Assembly (NCBI RefSeq): GCF_000372745.1
Contig: NZ_KB889629.1
Coordinates: forward strand, 17,313 to 81,312
Direction: 5' to 3'
From: Embleya scabrispora DSM 41855
GTDB taxonomy: Bacteria; Actinomycetota; Actinomycetes; Streptomycetales; Streptomycetaceae
DNA length: 64,000 nucleotides
A program made the translations under genes and the position numbers. Each line of letters starts with the position of its first letter. Position 1 is the first letter of the stretch. The notes under the pieces were generated by a model. It was not told the DNA's origin, made no database searches, and was given only the letters and a program-made list of their open reading frames with translations. Positions 25,723 through 34,346 of the stretch are shown here, piece after piece.

Positions 25723-27516
25723 ATGGCCATGCGGCAGGGGGCCGGTCCTTCGTCCGGGAATGTCCGGCTCAAGGCCCTACGGCACTCGCATGGCTGGGTT
25801 TCCCAGCAACAATTGGCCGATGCCTTCGAGAAGAAGGCGCTCGAATGCGGACTTCGTCTCGGCGTCAGCGTGCGGCAGGTGCGGCGCTGGGAAAGCGCCG
25901 ATCCGCCCTGGCCGACCCCCGATTATCAGCAGGTTCTGCAGGCTTTGTTCGAGCGGCCGCTGACCGACCTCGGGTTCACCCCGCCCTGGCAGGCGGAGCT
26001 GGCCGAGTACGGCGAGGACTTCACCGACGCGCATCCCACCGCCGAGCAACCGCCGACTCCCTCGGCGTTCCCCGCGCCCGCCCGGGAAATCGGGCGGGCG
26101 CCCGATCGCGGGGAGCAGGCCTTCGGCGAGGCCCGGGTCCGCCGGCAGCCGCCGCCCGTCGGTGGTCCGGTCGGCGGGGCGATGGTCGTGCCCACCCACC
26201 CGGCACCCGCGACCGGCCGCCAGGCGCCGCCGGCGCGCTCCGGCCCGGTACCCCCGCCGGGCCCCCCGCCGCCTCCGCGATCCGCCGCGCCACCCGGCCC
26301 GGTGCCGCCGCCCGGACCCGCGATCGTGCCCCCCCGAACGCCCCTGGAGACCGGCCCCACCGTGGTCGGCGGCCGACGGCTGGAAGGCGACGGCCCGCCC
26401 GGCCTGCCGGTGCGCCCGCCGCTGCGTGCCATCGGTGCGCCGGCCGCCGAGCCGCCGGCCGCCACCCTGGAGATCGCCACCCCCGCGGTGCTGCGCCAAC
26501 TGCTCCGGGATACCCCCGACCCGGGCCCCCTCGCGGTGCCGATGCACTCGCGGGCCGGTCAGCTGACCGTGGTCGGCGCGGACCAGTACGCGATGCTCAC
26601 CCGCACCTACCGACAGATGTACTGGGTCGCCCCCGCCGCCATCGCCTACCCGTCGGTGATCGCCCACGTGCGCCTGGGCACCCAACTGCTCAATGCCCCC
26701 GGCCCCGCCCGGGCCCGCAGGATCCTGGGCGCGTCGCTCGCCGAGACCGCGATGCTGGCGGGCCGGATGGCCTTCTTCGACCTCGCCCGCCCGCACGACG
26801 CGCAGGACCACTACCTGGTCGCCTATCGCGCCGCCAAGGAGGCCGGGGACACCCTGCTCGCCGCCGCCGTGCTCACCCACACCGCGTTCATCCCCGCCTT
26901 CGACGCGGCGCCCTCCGCCGCCGAGGACATCCTCGACTTCGCCCGCAAGACGGCTACGCGCGGTGCGCCGATGGTGATGCTCGCGTGGTTCGACGCGGTG
27001 CAGTCCGAGTTCGAGTCGCTGCGCGGCACCCCCGAGCGCGGGCTGCACCTGCTCGACCGGGCCGAGGACCTGCTGTGCCACCCGGACAACACACCCACGC
27101 CACCGTGGCTGGACTTCTTCGACGCCTCCCGGTTGTGGGGCTTTCGGGGCAAGACCGAACTCACCGCGCGCCGGATGGACCAGGCCCAGGACTCGCTCAA
27201 CGACGCACTGCAGAACCTGCCGCCCAACGGCGACAAGCAGCGCGCGGTGATGTACGCCGACCTGGCCGAGGCGGCCTTCCAGGCGGGCCGGGTGGACGAG
27301 GCGTGCGGCCGGCTGTTCCAGGCCGTCGACATGCTGCGGGTGCACTGGTATTCGATGGCGATGGACCGGGTCCGGATCACCCGCAGGCAGTTGGAGCCCT
27401 ACAAGAACTCGGTCGCGGTCCGCCAACTCGACGAAGTGCTGGAGTCGTTCAGCGAACTCGCGCCCACCGACGAGACCGGATTCGTGGCGCTGCCGGGAGC
27501 GGACGAACAGAGCTGA
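25723..27516 (+). CDS. XRE-type DNA-binding protein with TPR-like C-terminal domain
   Basis: 597 residues from the ATG at 25723 (GGGAGG 4 nt upstream; ATG 25729 is an alternative). The first about 75 residues form a helix-turn-helix (LKALRHSHGWVSQQQLADAFEKKA ... SVRQVRRWESADPPWPTPDYQQVLQALF). Residues 100-250 are a disordered Pro/Ala-rich linker. From about 290 an all-helical TPR-like domain follows (AETAMLAGRMAFFDLARPHDAQ, KQRAVMYADLAEAA). This architecture is typical of Streptomyces regulators of the NsdA/BldD-XRE-TPR kind, where the TPR part may bind a peptide or partner protein. The nuclease operon starts 74 bp downstream on the same strand. Confidence 0.85.
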   Translation: MAMRQGAGPSSGNVRLKALRHSHGWVSQQQLADAFEKKALECGLRLGVSVRQVRRWESADPPWPTPDYQQVLQALFERPLTDLGFTPPWQAELAEYGEDFTDAHPTAEQPPTPSAFPAPAREIGRAPDRGEQAFGEARVRRQPPPVGGPVGGAMVVPTHPAPATGRQAPPARSGPVPPPGPPPPPRSAAPPGPVPPPGPAIVPPRTPLETGPTVVGGRRLEGDGPPGLPVRPPLRAIGAPAAEPPAATLEIATPAVLRQLLRDTPDPGPLAVPMHSRAGQLTVVGADQYAMLTRTYRQMYWVAPAAIAYPSVIAHVRLGTQLLNAPGPARARRILGASLAETAMLAGRMAFFDLARPHDAQDHYLVAYRAAKEAGDTLLAAAVLTHTAFIPAFDAAPSAAEDILDFARKTATRGAPMVMLAWFDAVQSEFESLRGTPERGLHLLDRAEDLLCHPDNTPTPPWLDFFDASRLWGFRGKTELTARRMDQAQDSLNDALQNLPPNGDKQRAVMYADLAEAAFQAGRVDEACGRLFQAVDMLRVHWYSMAMDRVRITRRQLEPYKNSVAVRQLDEVLESFSELAPTDETGFVALPGADEQS

Positions 27517-27590
27517 ATTCCCCGTGTCGGTGACATGGTCCACACTGACCCGGGACCGGACGGTTCGACGACGAAAGCCGTACACGAGAC

Positions 27591-28817
27591 ATGCGCACGA
27601 CGGGTACCACCGGCGCGATCGCCGGCAGGCTGGAGCAGTTGCGCGGCACACTGCCCACCCGCAATCACAACGCCCGCACGGTCGCGGCCCTCGCGGCCAA
27701 TCCGGGCTGCGCCCGCCGGGGCGTGCTGGACGCGGCCGGCATCGAGAAGACCGTGCTCGCCGACCGACTCGGCTTCCCGGCCCGCTACGGCGGTCGCTCG
27801 CCGTTCGCGATCGGGCGCGGCAACGTGTTCGAGGCCCGGGTCAAGGCGGACGGTGGCACCGAGTTGCGCCGACTGCTCGCCGAGACGTTGGGCGCGAACC
27901 CGGACGCCGGCGCGCTGGTCGACGTGGAGCACGAGAGCGCCGGCCGACCGAGCCGCGAGGAACGGGTGGCCCGTACCCGCGACGCCCTGGCCCGGGCCGC
28001 CCGCGGCGAACCGGACGCGTGCGCGATCCTGGATCACCCGCTGCTGCCGCTGGACGTGGCCGGCCGGCGGGCCTACCTGGAGCCGGACGCGATGGCCTGC
28101 CGAGTGGCCGGCCGGCTGTACGTGGTGGAGATCAAGTCCTTCGCGATCATCGACGGGTCCGCCGATCCGGGCAAACTCGCCTCGGCCACCCGCCAGGCCG
28201 CGGTCTACGTGCACGCGCTGCGCCGGCTGGCCGCCGAACTGGGCCTGGACCCGGACGTCGTGGCCACCGACATCGTGCTGGTGTGCGCCCAGGACTTCTC
28301 CAACCGCCCGGTCGCCGTCGTGCTCGACGTGCGGCGCGAACTGGCCACCACCCGACGCCGGTTGGAGCGCCTGTCGGGGGTGGAGGAACTGCTCGGCGAA
28401 CTGCCGGACACGCTGACCTTCGACGTCGACGGCGACCTGGCCGGCGAGGCCGTCGCGCGGGTGCCCGCCGCGTACGTGCCGGACTGTCTGTCCGCGTGCG
28501 AACTCGCGCTGTTCTGCCGGGACGAGGCCCGGGGCTGTGGTCCGGGCGGCGGCAGCGTGGGCACGTTGGGCACCTCGGTGCGCGGTGCGCTCGGCGGGAT
28601 CGAGGACATCGGCGACGCGCTGGCCCTGGCCGACGGCACACGCGCCGCCCGGCCCGGCGAGGAGGACGTGGCCAGGTTGCTCCGCCGGGCCCAGGCGCTG
28701 CGAACCGAGGTGCTGGGCGCCGAGATGCCGGGATCCCAGGCGCCGGGAATCGCGCTGCCACGTCCCGTGGGACCGCCCGCGGCGTCGCGGGCCGAGCTGT
28801 CCGGCGGCGTCGGGTGA
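27591..28817 (+). CDS. RecB/Cas4-like PD-(D/E)XK nuclease with candidate Fe-S cluster cysteines
   Basis: 408 residues from the ATG at 27591. The nuclease core is PDAMACRVAGRLYVVEIKSF: Asp166 and Glu180-x-Lys182 form the PD-(D/E)XK site, followed by a helix with Gln in ATRQAAVYVHAL (RecB-type QhxxY motif). Cys40 (NPGCARRG) and a C-terminal group C299-x3-C303-x5-C309-x6-C316 recall the one-plus-three cysteine layout that holds a 4Fe-4S cluster in Cas4, AddB and Dna2, although the first spacing is x3 instead of x2. Predicted role: DNA end-processing nuclease. It is coupled to the next gene by a GTGA overlap and, through it, to a helicase. Function in repair or phage defence is inference. Confidence 0.8.
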   Translation: MRTTGTTGAIAGRLEQLRGTLPTRNHNARTVAALAANPGCARRGVLDAAGIEKTVLADRLGFPARYGGRSPFAIGRGNVFEARVKADGGTELRRLLAETLGANPDAGALVDVEHESAGRPSREERVARTRDALARAARGEPDACAILDHPLLPLDVAGRRAYLEPDAMACRVAGRLYVVEIKSFAIIDGSADPGKLASATRQAAVYVHALRRLAAELGLDPDVVATDIVLVCAQDFSNRPVAVVLDVRRELATTRRRLERLSGVEELLGELPDTLTFDVDGDLAGEAVARVPAAYVPDCLSACELALFCRDEARGCGPGGGSVGTLGTSVRGALGGIEDIGDALALADGTRAARPGEEDVARLLRRAQALRTEVLGAEMPGSQAPGIALPRPVGPPAASRAELSGGVG

Positions 28818-30352
28818 GCGCGATCGCCGCGCTCGGCCGGCTGCGCGCCGCCGCGACCGGGGCGGCCCAACCGGCCGCGACCGTGCGCCACCGGCATCTG
28901 TCCGCCCGGCCGCTGGTACTGGTGCCCTATGTGCTCGCGGGCGAGGCGTTCGCGCCGTTGGCGGTGTTGGTCGGCACCGACCGGGACCGGCCGCACCTGC
29001 TCGCCGTGCCGCAACCGCGCGACCGCGACCGGCGATTCGCGCACGCGGCCGAATTGGGCCGGCTGTTGCTGCCCTACCTGGGCGCGTTCGCGGCCGAGAC
29101 GGAGACGATCGAGCGGCGCGGCGACGACCCGTACGAGCGCAGCTTGGACGCGCCGCAGGTGTTGGTGCCCACGGCGGGCGGTGTCGAGTATCTGCGCCTG
29201 CTCGGCCGGTCTACCCGATTCCGGCGCACCGACGGCGAGTTCGCGGTGGCCGAGGAGGTGCCGCTGCTCGGCCGGTGGAGCACGTGGCTCGCGGACCGGG
29301 CCGGCGTGCCCGGATCGAGCGTGCTGTTGGCGATGACCGACCTGCTCACCCAGGCGTGGGTGACCGGACAGAGTGCGCTGGAGGACGGCGACCTGGCCGC
29401 GCTGCTCGCCTGGATCGACCCGCCGGCCGGGCAGCGCGGGGATCGGGCGGCCCGCGCGGTCGAGGGCGGCCCGACCGCGGGGCCCGCGACCGATCCGGCG
29501 TTCGACGAGCGCCTGGTGCCGCTGATCGCCGCGTTCGACGAGGCGGTGGCCGCGGAACGGGCCGAGGCCGCGGGCGCCGAGGCCCGCACCGACCTCGGGC
29601 CGCGCGGTCGGGACGCGGAGCAGGCGATCCGCGACGCACTGGCCGCCGAGTTGATGCCGACCTGGGACCGGGTGTGGCGCGGCGTGGAACTGCTCGGCGC
29701 GCTGCCCGCGGGCGGGTCGGTGGCCGGGCGGTGGGAGGCCGATCGGGCCTCGTACAGCTTCTTCGCCGCCGATCTGGCCGACCCCGAGTCGCGTCCGCAG
29801 CCGCGGGTGCCCGGTGCGGTCTCGGCTGCCGCGCAACTGGCCACCCGGGAACGGGCACAGGCCCGACTGGATGCCGAACAGGTGCGTGACGACCCGCTGT
29901 TGATGGCCGCCGTTCGGCTCGCCGGCGAGGCGTTCCGCGGCGGGCTGATCGCGGTGGACGCCGAGCGTATGGTCGCCGAGCCCGGGAAGAAGACCGCCCG
30001 CCCGCGCCCGATGTTGACCTTCGCCACCGACGACGAACCGCTGTTCGGGCCGGGTACCGACCTCGCGTGCGTCGAACGCCCGGACGCGAAGGCGCGAGTC
30101 CTGGAGGCCGAGCCCGGCCGGGTCGTGCTGGAACTGCGCGGCGGCATGGGCGGGGGCAAGGCGCCCAAGCCGGGCAGCGTGCCCGAAGTGGGCGAAGTCC
30201 TGTGCTGGACCTCGCTGATCGCCGAATTCCGGCGCGGCCCGGACTGGCCCGCCGTCGAGGACACCCCCTGGACCCACGGCGGCCCGCCGCCGGAGCCCGA
30301 ACCCGAGGTCGCCTCGGACCCGGACGACGACGCGTTGGAGGAGTGGTCGTGA
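28814..30352 (+). CDS. Protein of unknown function, middle gene of the nuclease-helicase operon
   Basis: 512 residues from a GTG at 28814 overlapping the nuclease stop; its own stop overlaps the helicase start in the same way. No family was recognised. The first 180 residues are mixed alpha/beta with PLVLVPYVLAGEAFAPLAVLVGTDRDRPHLLAVPQPRDRDRRF; a region near residues 210-270 is Ala/Glu-rich; then helical WRGVELLGALPAG and SYSFFAADLA; and the end is a conserved-looking beta section (GRVVLELRGGMGGGKAPKPG, PEVGEVLCWTSLIAEFRRGP) plus an acidic tail. No nuclease or ATPase motif is evident. By position it is probably a structural or DNA-binding subunit of a complex with its two neighbours. Confidence 0.8.
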   Translation: MSAIAALGRLRAAATGAAQPAATVRHRHLSARPLVLVPYVLAGEAFAPLAVLVGTDRDRPHLLAVPQPRDRDRRFAHAAELGRLLLPYLGAFAAETETIERRGDDPYERSLDAPQVLVPTAGGVEYLRLLGRSTRFRRTDGEFAVAEEVPLLGRWSTWLADRAGVPGSSVLLAMTDLLTQAWVTGQSALEDGDLAALLAWIDPPAGQRGDRAARAVEGGPTAGPATDPAFDERLVPLIAAFDEAVAAERAEAAGAEARTDLGPRGRDAEQAIRDALAAELMPTWDRVWRGVELLGALPAGGSVAGRWEADRASYSFFAADLADPESRPQPRVPGAVSAAAQLATRERAQARLDAEQVRDDPLLMAAVRLAGEAFRGGLIAVDAERMVAEPGKKTARPRPMLTFATDDEPLFGPGTDLACVERPDAKARVLEAEPGRVVLELRGGMGGGKAPKPGSVPEVGEVLCWTSLIAEFRRGPDWPAVEDTPWTHGGPPPEPEPEVASDPDDDALEEWS

Positions 30353-31692
30353 CGACCGTGCCCACCGGTCGTGCCGCGGGTGACCCGGCCGCGCTCGCCG
30401 CCGCCGCGACCGACGCCGTGCTCGCCGATCTCGGCTCCGGCGCGCATCGCGGCGTCGTGGTCGACTCGCCGCCCGGCGCGGGCAAGTCGACGCTGGTGGT
30501 GCGCGCGGCGGGGGAGCTGGCCCAGGCCGGCGAGCGGCTGATGATCGTCGCGCAGACCAACAACCAGGTCGACGACCTGCTGGTCCGACTGGTCCAGGAC
30601 CACCCGGCGCTGACCGTGGGTCGGTTGTCCGCCACCGGGTATCGGCTGCCGCCCGCGCTGGTGGGCACCTCGGTGCTGAACGCGGAGAAGGCGGAGGCGC
30701 TGGACGCGTGTGCGGTGGTGGTGGCCACCGCCGCCAAGTGGGCACTCGTGCAGGACCGGCGCTGGCCGTGGGCGATCGTCGACGAGGCGTACCAGATGCG
30801 TTCGGACGCGCTGCTGCTGGTGGCCCGGCTGTTCGATCGGGCGCTGTTCGTGGGCGACCCCGGCCAACTCGACCCGTTCGCCACCGTGGACACCTCGCGC
30901 TGGCACAGCCTGAGCTACGACCCCTCGCAGAGCGCGGTGGTCGTGCTGCGCCGGCACAATCCGGACCTGCCGGTGCATCGACTCCCGGTGTCCTGGCGGT
31001 TGCCCGCGAGCGCGGCGCCGCTGGTGTCCGAGGCGTTCTACCCCTTCACCCCGTTTCGTTCCGGCACCGGTCCGGGCGAGCGGCTGTTGCACTTCGGCGC
31101 GGCACGCGAACACGACGCGTACGACGCGGCCGTGGACGTCGCGGCGAAGTCCGGGTGGGGCCTGCTGGAGTTGCCCGCGCGGTTCACCGCGGCGGCCGAC
31201 GAGGAGGCGGTGCACGCGGTCGCCACGCTGGCCGCGCGGCTGCTCGCGCGGGGCGGGACCACGATCGGCGAGCGCACCCCGGACGGGGTGCCGCTGGACG
31301 CGTCCCGGATCGCGATCGGGGTCAGCCACCGCGAGCAGCGGGCCCGGGTCGAGTCGGCACTGCGCGACCTGGGCGCGGCGGAGATCGTGGTGGACACCGC
31401 GAACCGGCTCCAGGGTCGCGAGTTCGACGTGACCGTGGTGCTGCATCCGCTCTCCGGTCGGCGCGACGCGACCGAGTTCCACCTGGAGACCGGCCGGCTG
31501 TGCGTGCTCGCCTCGCGGCATCGACACGCGTGTCTGGTGGTCGCCCGGGCCGGCATCCCCGACCTGCTCGACGCGCATCCCACCGCCGACCCGGTCCACC
31601 TCGGCGTGCCGGTCAGCTTCCCGGACGGCTGGGAGGCGAACCAGGCGGTGCTGGCCGAACTCGCCCGGCACCGGGTCGCACTGTCCGGGTGA
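30349..31692 (+). CDS. SF1 helicase, Upf1/Dna2-like
   Basis: 447 residues from a GTG at 30349 overlapping the previous stop. Motif I SPPGAGKST (Lys46), motif Ia IVAQTNNQVDDL, motif II AIVDEAYQM (Asp145-Glu146), motif III FVGDPGQLDPF, motif IV-V region IVVDTANRLQGREFDVTVVLHP and motif VI GRLCVLASRHRHACLVV are all in order, so it should be an active DNA or RNA translocase. At 447 residues it is compact: only the two RecA domains with small insertions. The Cas4-like nuclease two genes upstream suggests a nuclease-helicase machine comparable in logic to Dna2 or AddAB, split over three proteins. Confidence 0.88.
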   Translation: MTTVPTGRAAGDPAALAAAATDAVLADLGSGAHRGVVVDSPPGAGKSTLVVRAAGELAQAGERLMIVAQTNNQVDDLLVRLVQDHPALTVGRLSATGYRLPPALVGTSVLNAEKAEALDACAVVVATAAKWALVQDRRWPWAIVDEAYQMRSDALLLVARLFDRALFVGDPGQLDPFATVDTSRWHSLSYDPSQSAVVVLRRHNPDLPVHRLPVSWRLPASAAPLVSEAFYPFTPFRSGTGPGERLLHFGAAREHDAYDAAVDVAAKSGWGLLELPARFTAAADEEAVHAVATLAARLLARGGTTIGERTPDGVPLDASRIAIGVSHREQRARVESALRDLGAAEIVVDTANRLQGREFDVTVVLHPLSGRRDATEFHLETGRLCVLASRHRHACLVVARAGIPDLLDAHPTADPVHLGVPVSFPDGWEANQAVLAELARHRVALSG

Positions 31693-31697
31693 GCGAT

Positions 31698-31736
31698 CGC
31701 GAACGCCGGCCGAGTCGGACCCGACCGGCGTTCGCG
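31698..31736 (+). terminator. Hairpin after the nuclease-helicase operon
   Basis: CGCGAACGCCGG (31698-31709) pairs with 31725-31736, and an inner TCGG/CCGA pair continues the stem. It begins 6 bp past the helicase stop and faces a convergent gene. No T-run follows. Confidence 0.6.
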
Positions 31737-31762
31737 GCCCGGTGCCCGCCGGACGGCCTCGG

Positions 31763-32098
31763 CTACTCGCCGCGCTCCAGCAGCAGCTTCCGGCCGTGCT
31801 CGATCATCTTCGCCGTGTACTCCTCGCCCCATCCGGCCCGCGCCGCGACCTGAGCCGTCGTCAGGTGATCGAAGCGATTCGGATCCGCCATCCGCGCCGC
31901 GGCCATCGCCTGGTAGTCCACCGCCCGGTCGGCCGCCGCGCGAAACGCCTCGGCCAGGTCCGTCGAGCGGGCCAGCACCTCCTGGGGATCGGTCAGATCG
32001 TCCAGGTCGAAGAAGCGTTCGTCGGGCGGCTCGGGTACCGCCGGCTCGAACAACAGCGGCGCGGGCCGCATACGGGGCTTGCGCGACTCGGACGGCAT
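31763..32098 (-). CDS. Conserved small protein of unknown function
   Basis: 111 residues from the ATG at 32098, with AAGGA 8 nt upstream; longer frames run into Pro/Arg-rich sequence. It is mainly helical and acidic at the N-terminus (EPPDERFFDLDDLTDPQEVLARSTDLAEAFRAAADRA) with a C-terminal stretch resembling a helix-turn-helix (FDHLTTAQVAARAGWGEEYTAKMIEHGRKLLLE). It may bind DNA or a protein partner. The gene is convergent to the helicase operon. No family name is recognised. Confidence 0.65.
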   Translation of the reverse strand: MPSESRKPRMRPAPLLFEPAVPEPPDERFFDLDDLTDPQEVLARSTDLAEAFRAAADRAVDYQAMAAARMADPNRFDHLTTAQVAARAGWGEEYTAKMIEHGRKLLLERGE

Positions 32099-32482
32099 GC
32101 GCGGATTCCTTCCGACAGTGCAGACGTGCTGACGACCAATAAGGACAGGGGGAGCGGCGGGATCGGCCGAAACCGGCCCGCAAGATCCCGCGCCCTTGCC
32201 ATTGTCGCCAACCGGACGCCATCCGAAAGACCCTTGCCCGAAAGAGGGACGACAGCGCGGGACCCGCACCGATAAACCCCGAATCGTCGGCGCGCGACCA
32301 GCTGCGCGGGCGGTTTCGGCGGCCGGTAAACCTCGCGGGCCGGGTCCGGACAAGCGGATGCGCCCCCGCGCGCAGTGGCGAGGGGGCGCATCGCGTCTTA
32401 CCGGTACCGGCCGGGTCGAGCAGGTATTGGGGGAGCCGCTCGTGATGTCAGGTCCCCGACCGGTACGTCCTGTGGGGCGATC
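32099..32482. other. Intergenic region with a strong hairpin
   Basis: 384 bp without a convincing gene. It includes a stem of 11 bp, GATGCGCCCCC (32357-32367) with GGGGGCGCATC (32382-32392), which lies downstream of the 32483-32932 gene on the minus strand and probably terminates it. The left end should hold the promoter of the 111-residue protein gene. Confidence 0.6.
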
Positions 32483-32932
32483 TCAGATCGCCTGCTGGTG
32501 GCGCTCGGCCAGCGCGCGGGCGGCCTCGGCGATCGCCGCTCGCACGTGCCGCAACGTCGTCAGGCGGTTGTCGGGCGTCGGCGGCACGAGCCACACCAGC
32601 GGCCCGTCGTTCTGCTCCGGCGGCGGCGGGAAGGTGATCCACGCACCCCGCCCGTGGTGGCGCGGGCCGAGCCGGCGGTCGCGCGGCCGCATCGGCATCA
32701 CAGTGCTCGGCGGTACGAGGAACCCGATCCGGCGGTAGCGGCGGTCGAAGATGACCGGACCGACCGGCACGCGGTGCGCGTGCAGCGTGGCCAGGGCCTC
32801 CCGGCCGAGCCGGTCCTCCACCTCGATCACGTCGAACGTCTCGCCGGCTGCGACCAGGCGAGGGGCGTACGGGTTCCGAAGCGCGTCCTGCGGCAGTGCT
32901 GCCAGCGTCGTCCGGTTCACGTCGGCGTCCAT
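32483..32932 (-). CDS. Conserved actinobacterial protein, possibly primase-polymerase N-domain-like
   Basis: 149 residues from the ATG at 32932 (GAGGA 11 nt upstream). Visible pattern: TFDVIEVEDRLGREALATLHAHRVPVGPVIFDRRYRRIGFLVPPST, then GRGAWITFPPPP and GPLVWLVPPTPDNRLTTLRHVRAAIAEAARAL. The order (FDVVEVP-GRE, GPV, GFLVPPG, VxxPP) weakly resembles a domain found in Streptomyces proteins related to the bifunctional primase-polymerase N-terminus; this is inference only. It is divergent from the exported TPR-like protein at 33295. Function is unknown. Confidence 0.65.
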   Translation of the reverse strand: MDADVNRTTLAALPQDALRNPYAPRLVAAGETFDVIEVEDRLGREALATLHAHRVPVGPVIFDRRYRRIGFLVPPSTVMPMRPRDRRLGPRHHGRGAWITFPPPPEQNDGPLVWLVPPTPDNRLTTLRHVRAAIAEAARALAERHQQAI

Positions 32933-33245
32933 CGGTGAGGCGGTCCTCTCGTTTCGTCGTGGAAACGGAATCGTCCTCGGGGGCCGGGAGGTCCTCGAAG
33001 CGTCCTCTTCGTCCTGCACGAGCCCGAAGCGTCCGAATTCGGGGCGTTCGCTTCTGGCATAGATGCAACCAGGTCGGCACACCGTGTGACGAGGCCCGCG
33101 GTGGGACTCCTGTAGGACGCGCTGAGGACTCTTGCCGCCCTAACGGGCTAGAGGCATGACGCCGCAGGTGGGACGGGGTCACGATCGAGATCCAGCACGG
33201 GAGCGATCGGGCCCGGTGTATCGCGTGATCGGGTCCACGCAGTCA

Positions 33246-33277
33246 TGTCCGTCACCACGACTGTCCGTCATCACGAC
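33246..33277. repeat. Two tandem 16-bp repeats upstream of the TPR protein gene
   Basis: TGTCCGTCACCACGAC (33246-33261) is followed immediately by TGTCCGTCATCACGAC (33262-33277), one base different. They end 6 bp before the ribosome site (GGGAGGA) of the gene at 33295. They could be regulator sites or affect translation. Confidence 0.65.
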
Positions 33278-33294
33278 GCGTATGGGAGGACGCG

Positions 33295-34287
33295 GTGCAA
33301 CGACGTACCTTTCTGGCCGGCGCCGCCGTCGCCGGCCTCACCGTCAGGAGTTCCGCCGCATACGCCTCGTCGGGGCCGGCAGCCACTCTTCCCGATCCCG
33401 CCGCCTACACCGCCACCACCGCCCGTCTGCGATCCCGCTACTGGATCGAGGAACCCGGGCGACTGCTTCCGGTGGTGGCCGAACACGCCCGCAACGGCGC
33501 CCGGCTGCTGGCCGAGGGACCGGAGGGGACGCACTATTCCGCGATCGCGGAGACCGCGTTGCTCGCGTCGAGGATCGCCTTCTTCGACCTGAGCCTGCGC
33601 GGGCCGCACGTGCGGCGCTGGCAGGACCTCGCGCTGGACGCGGCGGACCGGGGCCGGGACGGCTCGCTGGCCGCCGCCGTGCTCGGGCACATGGCGTTCG
33701 CGCCGGCCTGGACCGGGCGGGGCGGGGAGGCCCGGGACACCCTGGCCGCGGCGCGCGAGCGCACCACCGGCGGCGACGCCGGGCCGACGCTGCGGGCGTG
33801 GCTGGACGCGATCGCGGCCGAGGCGGAGGTCCGGCTCGGCACGCCGGACGCGGCCTTTCCGCTGCTGGATCGCGCCGCCGAAACGTACGCGCCGCCGGAG
33901 ACGCCCGGCTCGTGGACGGCGGACGGGCCGCCGGTCTGGCTGGACTGGTTCTCCGCGGCCCGTCTGGAGGGCTTCCGCGGCGCCGCGGAGGTGGCCGCCG
34001 GGCGCTCGGCCCAGGCGCGGGCCAGCCTGGAGCGCACGCTCGCCGGGTTGCCGGCGGACAGCCACAAGCAGCGGGCGATGACACTGGCCGAACTGGCCGC
34101 GACGGCGGTCGGGGCTCGGGAGCCGCAGGACGCGTGTCGGCTGTTGGAGGAGGCGCTCGACCTGGTCGGGGTGCAGGGGTACGCGACGGCGGTGGATCGG
34201 GTGCGCACGGTGCGGGCGTCGCTGGCGCCTTGGGCGCGGGAGACGTTCGTGCGGGAGGTCGACGATCGGTTGCGGGGGGCGACGTAG
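33295..34287 (+). CDS. TPR-like protein with twin-arginine-type N-terminus
   Basis: 330 residues from a GTG at 33295 with GGGAGGA 4 nt upstream. The N-terminus, QRRTFLAGAAVAGLTV then AYASS, looks like a Tat signal. The rest is a TPR-like all-helical domain that clearly matches the C-terminal half of the XRE protein at 25723-27516: AETALLASRIAFFDLS, WLDWFSAARLEGFRG, KQRAMTLAELA, VDRVRTVR. No helix-turn-helix is present. In related Streptomyces proteins an RRxFL motif occurs just after the HTH, so this may be a headless derivative instead of a truly exported protein. Function unknown. Confidence 0.75.
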   Translation: MQRRTFLAGAAVAGLTVRSSAAYASSGPAATLPDPAAYTATTARLRSRYWIEEPGRLLPVVAEHARNGARLLAEGPEGTHYSAIAETALLASRIAFFDLSLRGPHVRRWQDLALDAADRGRDGSLAAAVLGHMAFAPAWTGRGGEARDTLAAARERTTGGDAGPTLRAWLDAIAAEAEVRLGTPDAAFPLLDRAAETYAPPETPGSWTADGPPVWLDWFSAARLEGFRGAAEVAAGRSAQARASLERTLAGLPADSHKQRAMTLAELAATAVGAREPQDACRLLEEALDLVGVQGYATAVDRVRTVRASLAPWARETFVREVDDRLRGAT

Positions 34288-34346
34288 CGCGCGAGGGCCG
34301 ACGCGCCCGGTCTGTGGCCGAGGTGGCCTCATGCGCCGGTCCGGCT

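Noticed and set aside
28205-30745. 846-residue frame opposite the nuclease operon
   Set aside because: Low-complexity Arg/Pro/Ala sequence shadowing three coupled real genes.
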